A stretch of DNA of 64,000 nt from Devosia naphthalenivorans (lineage in GTDB: Bacteria; Pseudomonadota; Alphaproteobacteria; Rhizobiales; Devosiaceae): the NCBI RefSeq assembly GCF_003056355.1, contig NZ_PYVW01000002.1, positions 310,001 to 374,000 of the forward strand. The letters run 5' to 3'. Made by a program: the position numbers and the translations under genes. The notes beneath the pieces were generated by a model that saw only the letters and a list, made by a program, of their open reading frames with translations, searched no databases and had not been told where the DNA came from. Positions within the stretch are counted from its first letter, which is position 1, and each line of letters begins with the position of its first letter. This document shows positions 58,760 to 64,000 of this stretch, one piece after another.

Positions 58760-60364
58760 TTACTCGATGACGGTGATGCGGCCGTCGGTGAAGGGCGTGT
58801 ATTCGCCGCCCTGTTTGGCGATGTAGTCAGCCAGGACTTCTTCGAGCGGCGGGCCGAAATCGTAGGCGTTGTCGCCTTCGGCGAATGTAGCGAAGCCGTC
58901 GCCGCCGCCACGGACATAGTTGTTGGTGACGATGGTGTAGGTGGCGTCTTCGTCGATGGGCTCAAAGCTGTCGCCGGAACCGACCATGACGTCGCTGATG
59001 CGCTGACCGGCGGGCTTGGAGAGGGTGTAGGAATATTTCAGCCCCGCAATCTGGGCGAAGCGGCCAGCGGCATTCTCGACATCGCTGACGCCGTTTTCGA
59101 GCGCTTCGATGACGTCGGCACCCGAAATATCGACCGTCGCCAGAGTGTTGGAGAAGGGCAGCACGGTGATGACTTCGCCCTTGGTAATTTCGCCAGCATC
59201 GATCGAGGCACGCAAGCCGCCACCATTGGCGATGGCGATCGTTGCGCCCTGGTCCTTGACGCGGTCGAGCATGGCTTCGGCCACGAGATTGCCCATCTGG
59301 CACTCAACGGCGCGGCAGCTTTCGCGGGCGCCGTCGATTGGACCCGTGGTGGTGCCGATCACTTCGCCCATGGCTTCTTCGATTGGGGCAGCAAGCGCAG
59401 CAAGCTGGCCCTTGAAGTCCTCGTTGCCGTCGACCGAAGCATCGATCAGGAAGGGCTCACCTTCGGCTGATGTCACAACACCGTTGTCGTCCCAGGTGAT
59501 CGCGATGTCACCCAGGTATTTGCCGTACTGGTTGGCCTGCACCACGGGAACTTCAATCCCTTCGGGATTGGTAACCATGGTGGGGTAGGGGCCTGCTGCG
59601 CCTTCGGCAGTGTTGCTGAGGAGGGTATGGCTGTGACCGCCCACGATCACGTCGACCAGTGGCAAAGCCGCGGCAACATCCAGGTCCACCGTATAGCCGA
59701 TGTGGCTAAGCAGGATGATCTTGTCGACCCCAGCCGCGTCGAGCGCTTCGGACGCGCCGCGTACGTATTGGATCACGTCGGTGAATTCGACATTGGGGCC
59801 CGGCGCCGCAATTTCAGGCGTATCCTCGGTGGTGGCGCCGATGATGCCGATCTTCTCGCCGCCGATTTCAACGACGATGGAGCCCTTGATCTTGCCGCGC
59901 AGGTTCTCGTCGCGCGTGACATCGAAATTGCCGCCGATGATCGGGAATTCGGCAGCTTCGATGAATTTCATGAATTCTTCGGGGCCATCGTCGAACTCAT
60001 GGTTGCCGGTAGCGACCACATCGAAGCCCATCTGGTTGAAGAAGTCGGAGACGACCTTGGACTTGTAGGTGGTGTAGTACAGCGAGCCCTGGAAATTGTC
60101 GCCCGCCGAGAGGAGCAGGGAATTGCCATCCTCGTACTTTGCGCGAGTGTCGTCGATGATGGTCTTGAGACGCGCAATACCGCCGAAACATTCGCCGGCG
60201 GCGTCGGTTTCCGCGTCGCAATTGCTGTCGCTGTCGGTGATCGGGTCGAAGCGCGAATGGAAGTCGTTGATGTGAAGGATGTTAAGCGTGAAATCGGCAT
60301 AGGCAGCGCTTGAAAACCCGGCGCAGAGCGTCAGCGCGGTGGCGCCCAGAAGTAGACTCTTCAT
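58760..60364 (-). CDS. 5'-nucleotidase / UshA-like metallophosphatase
   Basis: The 534 residues begin with a signal peptide (MKSLLLGATALTLCAGFSSA). The N-terminal metallophosphatase domain has ILHINDFHSRFDP, SAGDNFQGS, ATGNHEFDDG, LLSHIGYTVD and GGHSHT, giving the two-metal centre. The C-terminal nucleotidase domain has AIANGGGLRASIDAG and TNNYVRGGGDGF. It dephosphorylates nucleotides in the periplasm for phosphate and nucleoside salvage. Divergent from the second ThuA-like gene. Confidence 0.93.
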   Translation of the reverse strand: MKSLLLGATALTLCAGFSSAAYADFTLNILHINDFHSRFDPITDSDSNCDAETDAAGECFGGIARLKTIIDDTRAKYEDGNSLLLSAGDNFQGSLYYTTYKSKVVSDFFNQMGFDVVATGNHEFDDGPEEFMKFIEAAEFPIIGGNFDVTRDENLRGKIKGSIVVEIGGEKIGIIGATTEDTPEIAAPGPNVEFTDVIQYVRGASEALDAAGVDKIILLSHIGYTVDLDVAAALPLVDVIVGGHSHTLLSNTAEGAAGPYPTMVTNPEGIEVPVVQANQYGKYLGDIAITWDDNGVVTSAEGEPFLIDASVDGNEDFKGQLAALAAPIEEAMGEVIGTTTGPIDGARESCRAVECQMGNLVAEAMLDRVKDQGATIAIANGGGLRASIDAGEITKGEVITVLPFSNTLATVDISGADVIEALENGVSDVENAAGRFAQIAGLKYSYTLSKPAGQRISDVMVGSGDSFEPIDEDATYTIVTNNYVRGGGDGFATFAEGDNAYDFGPPLEEVLADYIAKQGGEYTPFTDGRITVIE

Positions 60365-60540
60365 CCCTTTTATCCCTTTGTGCTGGTCGACTGTCTCGTC
60401 CGCGCCGTGTCCTGCATCGCCTTGCTTCTCGCGAGCAATTGGGCAGCGGGCCGGGGGCAGTTAAGCAGTCTTTTGCAACAGTGAAAAGCACGCGTTTCGA
60501 GCGACGTGAAATCGCTGCACAGGATCGCAGGCTCGGCGCT

Positions 60541-60586
60541 TGCGGTGGCTTGCTCCCCTGCGGACCGGGGGCACGCCGCCACCGCA
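60541..60586. other. Large hairpin in the divergent gap before the ThuA-like gene
   Basis: TGCGGTGGC (60541-60549) and GCCACCGCA (60578-60586) pair perfectly; inside, GCTCCCC can pair with GGGGGC. It lies 77 bases before the ThuA-like start in a 298-base gap that otherwise shows no gene. No T-run. Confidence 0.55.
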
Positions 60587-60662
60587 TAATTTCCTTGGTG
60601 GGGTTCCCTTGGCGCTTTAGTCAGGTAATCTCCGCGCCGTTTGATTTGCGGGGAATTGCAGC

Positions 60663-61310
60663 ATGAAAAGCGCACTGATCGTTTATGGCGGGTGGTCTGG
60701 GCATGACCCAGAAGAGTGTGCCGCTATCTATCGCCGCTGGCTGCACGAGGACGGCTATTCCGTTCGCATGGCTACGGAAACCAGCGCCTTTGCCGATCCA
60801 TCGATCCACGATTTGTCGTTGATCGTGCCGATCTTCACGATGAGCAAGATCGAGAAGGCAGAAGCTGAGAACCTCACCAAGGCGGTGGAGAACGGCGTCG
60901 GACTGGCCGGGCATCACGGCGGGATGAGCGACGCGTTCCGCGAGTCGGTGGAATACCAGTTCATGGTGGGTGGCCAGTGGGTCGCGCACCCCGGCAACAT
61001 CATCGACTACACCGTTGATGTCGCCGATCCGCTCGATCCGATCATGGCGGGGGTCAAGTCGTTCCCCTATACGTCGGAGCAATATTACATGCACGTGGAC
61101 CCATCCAACCACGTGCTGGCGACCACCACATTTACCGGCGAGCACGCCTCATGGATCGAGGGCGTCAAGATGCCGGTGGTGTGGAAACGCAAGCATGGCA
61201 AGGGCCGGGTGTTTCATTCAACGCTTGGGCATCAGGCCAAGGAGTTCGATAACCGTGAGATGGCAACGATCCTGCGTCGCGGCATGAACTGGGCGGCGCG
61301 CGAGGAGTAG
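60663..61310 (+). CDS. ThuA-like domain protein
   Basis: The 215 residues have the amidotransferase-like ThuA fold: ALIVYGGWSGHDPEECAAIY, IVPIFTMSKIEKAEAENLTK, VGLAGHHGGMSDAFRESVEY and the C-terminal KHGKGRVFHSTLGHQAKEF. Related in fold but not close in sequence to thuA at 56326, and shorter. Such proteins accompany sugar dehydrogenases acting through 3-keto sugars. Here no dehydrogenase or importer is adjacent. Confidence 0.88.
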   Translation: MKSALIVYGGWSGHDPEECAAIYRRWLHEDGYSVRMATETSAFADPSIHDLSLIVPIFTMSKIEKAEAENLTKAVENGVGLAGHHGGMSDAFRESVEYQFMVGGQWVAHPGNIIDYTVDVADPLDPIMAGVKSFPYTSEQYYMHVDPSNHVLATTTFTGEHASWIEGVKMPVVWKRKHGKGRVFHSTLGHQAKEFDNREMATILRRGMNWAAREE

Positions 61311-61404
61311 CTCGCGGCTACTCGCGTCGATAATATAACGGTGATGGTGAGCCATTCTTCCCTGCGATACCGTAACTATGGGTTGCAACAGCGCGGGGAA
61401 GAGC

Positions 61405-62253
61405 ATGACCGACACCAAGAGCCTACCGGGTAGCCGGGGGCCGCTGATCTACCGGCAGTCGATCTGGACCCGGGTAACGCACTGGGTCTGGGCGATCTGC
61501 CTGTTCTTCCTGTTACTGACGGGATTGCAGATCTTCAATGCGCATCCGGCGCTCTATATCGGGCAGCAATCGGGCTTCGAGTTCGATAACTCCATCCTCT
61601 CGATCGGTGCCTTCAATTCCGATGCAGGGCCACGTGGACGCACCACGGTCCTTGGACAGAGTTTCGACACCACCGGCGTGCTCGGGGTGAGTGGATCGGC
61701 CGAACGGCCGAGCTTTACTGCATTTCCCGGAGCGGTGACGATCCCGTCATACCGGGACCTTGGTACCGGGCGCGTGGTGCACTTCTTTTTTGCCTGGATG
61801 TTTGTGGCGACGATGCTGATCTGGTTCGTCGCCAGCTTCATCAATGGTCATCTGAGGCGTGATGTCGTTCCGCGCCCTGCGGATATTGGTGCCATTCCCC
61901 GCGATGTGGCGGATCACGCCCGCCTGCGCCTCAAGCATGGGCGCAGTTACGGGCCGCTGCAGAAGCTGGCCTATTTTACCGTGTTCTTCGTGCTCTTTCC
62001 GCTGATCATCATGACGGGGCTGACCATGAGCCCGGGGATAAACGCGGCGGCGCCGTGGATGCTGGACCTGTTTGGCGGGCGGCAAACGGCGCGAACGGTC
62101 CATTTCATCGTCATGCTGCTGCTGGTGACGTTCTTTGTGGTCCATATCGTCATGGTAGTGGCGGCAGGACCGCTCAATGAGTTGCGCTCGATGATTACCG
62201 GCTGGTATCGCGCCAGCCCGGGCACACCCACAACGCAGGGAGACAAGCCATGA
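61405..62253 (+). CDS. Cytochrome b561/b-type membrane subunit
   Basis: The 282 residues have four main helices. His residues in WTRVTHWVWAICLFFLLLTG, GRVVHFFFAWMFVATMLIW and TVHFIVMLLLVTFFVVHIVM can ligate two hemes b. ATG 61405 (MTDTKSL) is preferred over 61378 because GGGGAAG precedes it. The stop overlaps the molybdopterin oxidoreductase start by 4 bases, so it probably passes quinol electrons to or from that periplasmic enzyme. Confidence 0.88.
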   Translation: MTDTKSLPGSRGPLIYRQSIWTRVTHWVWAICLFFLLLTGLQIFNAHPALYIGQQSGFEFDNSILSIGAFNSDAGPRGRTTVLGQSFDTTGVLGVSGSAERPSFTAFPGAVTIPSYRDLGTGRVVHFFFAWMFVATMLIWFVASFINGHLRRDVVPRPADIGAIPRDVADHARLRLKHGRSYGPLQKLAYFTVFFVLFPLIIMTGLTMSPGINAAAPWMLDLFGGRQTARTVHFIVMLLLVTFFVVHIVMVVAAGPLNELRSMITGWYRASPGTPTTQGDKP

Positions 62254-63038
62254 GCGGGCTCATTACGCGACGCAATTTCCTGCGCGGGACGGCGGTGGCC
62301 GGTTCTGGGCTGATCCTCGCTGGATGTGACCAGTTCGACTTTCTTGGCGCACGAGACAACCAGGTGCGCCAGGTGATGGAACAGGCCAACGTGCTTACCT
62401 ATCAGGTGCAGCGGGCACTGATCGGGGACCAGACGCTGGCGCGGGAGTATTCCGCCAGCGAAATCCGGCAGGGGCAACGACCCAATGGCTCCATGGACCC
62501 GACCACGCCGGAATATACTTTCCTCAAGATGCAGAACTTTGCGCCCTACCGCCTGACGGTCAAAGGCATGGTGGAACGGGAGGTGAGCTTTTCGCTCGAT
62601 GAGTTGCGCAACATGCCGGCGCGGTCGCAGATTACGCGGCACGATTGCGTGGAGGGCTGGAGTTGCATTGCCAAATGGACGGGCACGCCATTGGGTCCGA
62701 TCCTCGACATGGCGGGAGTGAAGCCGCAGGCCAGGTTCTGCGTCTATCATTGCTATGACAATATCCAGCGGACGCTGAGCGGCGATATCCTCTATTATGA
62801 AAGCTCGGACCTGGTCGACGCCTATCATCCGCAGACGATCCTGAGCTACGGGCTCAATGACCAGGTCTTGCCGGTGGCGAACGGCGCGCCGATCCGGCTG
62901 AGGATCGAACGAGCGCTGGGCTACAAGCAGCCCAAATACCTTCATACGATCGAGCTGGTGGATGATCTGTCGCCGTTCGGGCGAGGGAAGGGCGGGTACT
63001 GGGAAGATCTGGGGTATGACTGGTACGGGGGAATTTGA
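62250..63038 (+). CDS. Molybdopterin-dependent oxidoreductase (sulfite oxidase/MsrP fold)
   Basis: The 262 residues start with a Tat signal (ITRRNFLRGTAVAGSGLILA) followed by GCD, so it may be a lipoprotein. The Mo-cofactor domain has Cys133 in RHDCVEGWSCIAKWTG as probable Mo ligand, and YHCYDN and LPVANGAPIRLR of the family. It would act in the periplasm with the cytochrome b encoded upstream, as in MsrPQ-like pairs, though this pair is distinct from MsrPQ in sequence. The substrate is unknown. Confidence 0.88.
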   Translation: MSGLITRRNFLRGTAVAGSGLILAGCDQFDFLGARDNQVRQVMEQANVLTYQVQRALIGDQTLAREYSASEIRQGQRPNGSMDPTTPEYTFLKMQNFAPYRLTVKGMVEREVSFSLDELRNMPARSQITRHDCVEGWSCIAKWTGTPLGPILDMAGVKPQARFCVYHCYDNIQRTLSGDILYYESSDLVDAYHPQTILSYGLNDQVLPVANGAPIRLRIERALGYKQPKYLHTIELVDDLSPFGRGKGGYWEDLGYDWYGGI

Positions 63039-63390
63039 CGCTGTTCAGGTTCCCGCCGCAACCCCACCATGCACGGCGTTACCGCGAATTGCCTTGCTAT
63101 TCCAGCCTGCTTCCCCCATATCAGCGACATCGTCACCGGCGCATGGACCTTTAGTGGATCCGCTGGCGCCAGAAATTGGTGACGGACTTCTCTTCTTATC
63201 CCCTGCGGTGAGCGGCGAAGTCAGCCCGGAAACAGTTTGTCCGGGTTCGAGCCAGCACCCGCGCGATAGCTTCCCTTTTATCGCCCGATTGCACCTGTTG
63301 ACCCGCCCGCCGAAGGTTCGGTTGGCGTCATGCGCGCTGCATTGTTCTGCGCGCTCTGCAGCGCCATTTGGGCGCAGAAAGAACTGTTCT
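63039..63390. other. Gap before the helicase gene
   Basis: In 352 bases I see no gene on the plus strand and no clear promoter motif. A GCGCC-ATTTG-GGCGC hairpin at 63361-63375 lies 15 bases before the helicase TTG start, so a long structured leader, as in cold-shock-type helicase genes, is possible. Confidence 0.4.

Positions 63391-64000
<610 letters not shown>

Overview
The window is GC-rich, densely coded DNA from an alphaproteobacterium, most likely a Hyphomicrobiales (rhizobial-order) soil or plant-associated species; Devosia or a relative is my best guess. The evidence is a PhyR-NepR-EcfG general stress response locus with HWE-type kinases (an alphaproteobacterial system), a complete thuR-thuEFGK-thuAB disaccharide locus, a ChvE-GguAB sugar importer, a Smo-type polyol operon, and several families of intergenic REP-like palindromes. 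No rRNA, tRNA, CRISPR array, transposase or prophage module was found.

Layout. 1-3090: end of dihydrolipoamide dehydrogenase, a peptidase M15-like protein, a TRIC-family membrane protein and mannonate dehydratase. 3091-3690: a nest of several palindromic repeats. 3691-8095 (minus strand): polar amino acid or opine ABC importer with an AstE/AspA-type deacylase. 8270-18018: general stress response island holding PhyR, NepR, the ECF sigma factor EcfG, a lone receiver, three HWE/HisKA_2 kinases, a Crp/Fnr regulator, a diacylglycerol-kinase-like enzyme and five small membrane or coiled-coil stress proteins. Five perfect and one imperfect EcfG-type promoter (GGAAC, 16-17 bases, CGTT) lie in front of these genes. 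18145-28679 (minus): polyol uptake and catabolism operon (SmoEFGK-like importer, polyol dehydrogenase, HAD phosphatase, D-ribulokinase) with SorC and FadR-type regulators.

29074-34520 (plus): two tandem ChvE-like binding proteins, then GguA and GguB. 34713-35243: thermonuclease-like protein. 35485-39824 (minus): RND efflux pair. 39881-40714: sulfurtransferase. 40821-44803 (minus): PotABCD/2-aminoethylphosphonate-type importer. 45126-50284 (plus): imelysin, di-heme oxidase-like protein, second imelysin and a DUF1513 protein whose Tat signal appears frameshifted. 50281-58258: thu locus. 58445-63038: GlsB/YeaQ-type protein, 5'-nucleotidase, second ThuA-fold protein, and a cytochrome b561-like plus molybdopterin oxidoreductase pair. 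63391-64000: start of a DEAD-box RNA helicase.

The genes describe a scavenger: five ABC importers for amino acids or opines, polyols, aldoses, an organic cation or phosphonate, and disaccharides, each with local catabolic or regulatory genes, around a compact stress regulon. The least expected signals are the cluster of EcfG promoters serving tiny unstudied membrane proteins, RNA-like hairpins after every binding-protein gene, covarying stems in the dispersed repeats, a ligand-pocket substitution in one of two tandem ChvE copies, and the frameshifted DUF1513 gene.
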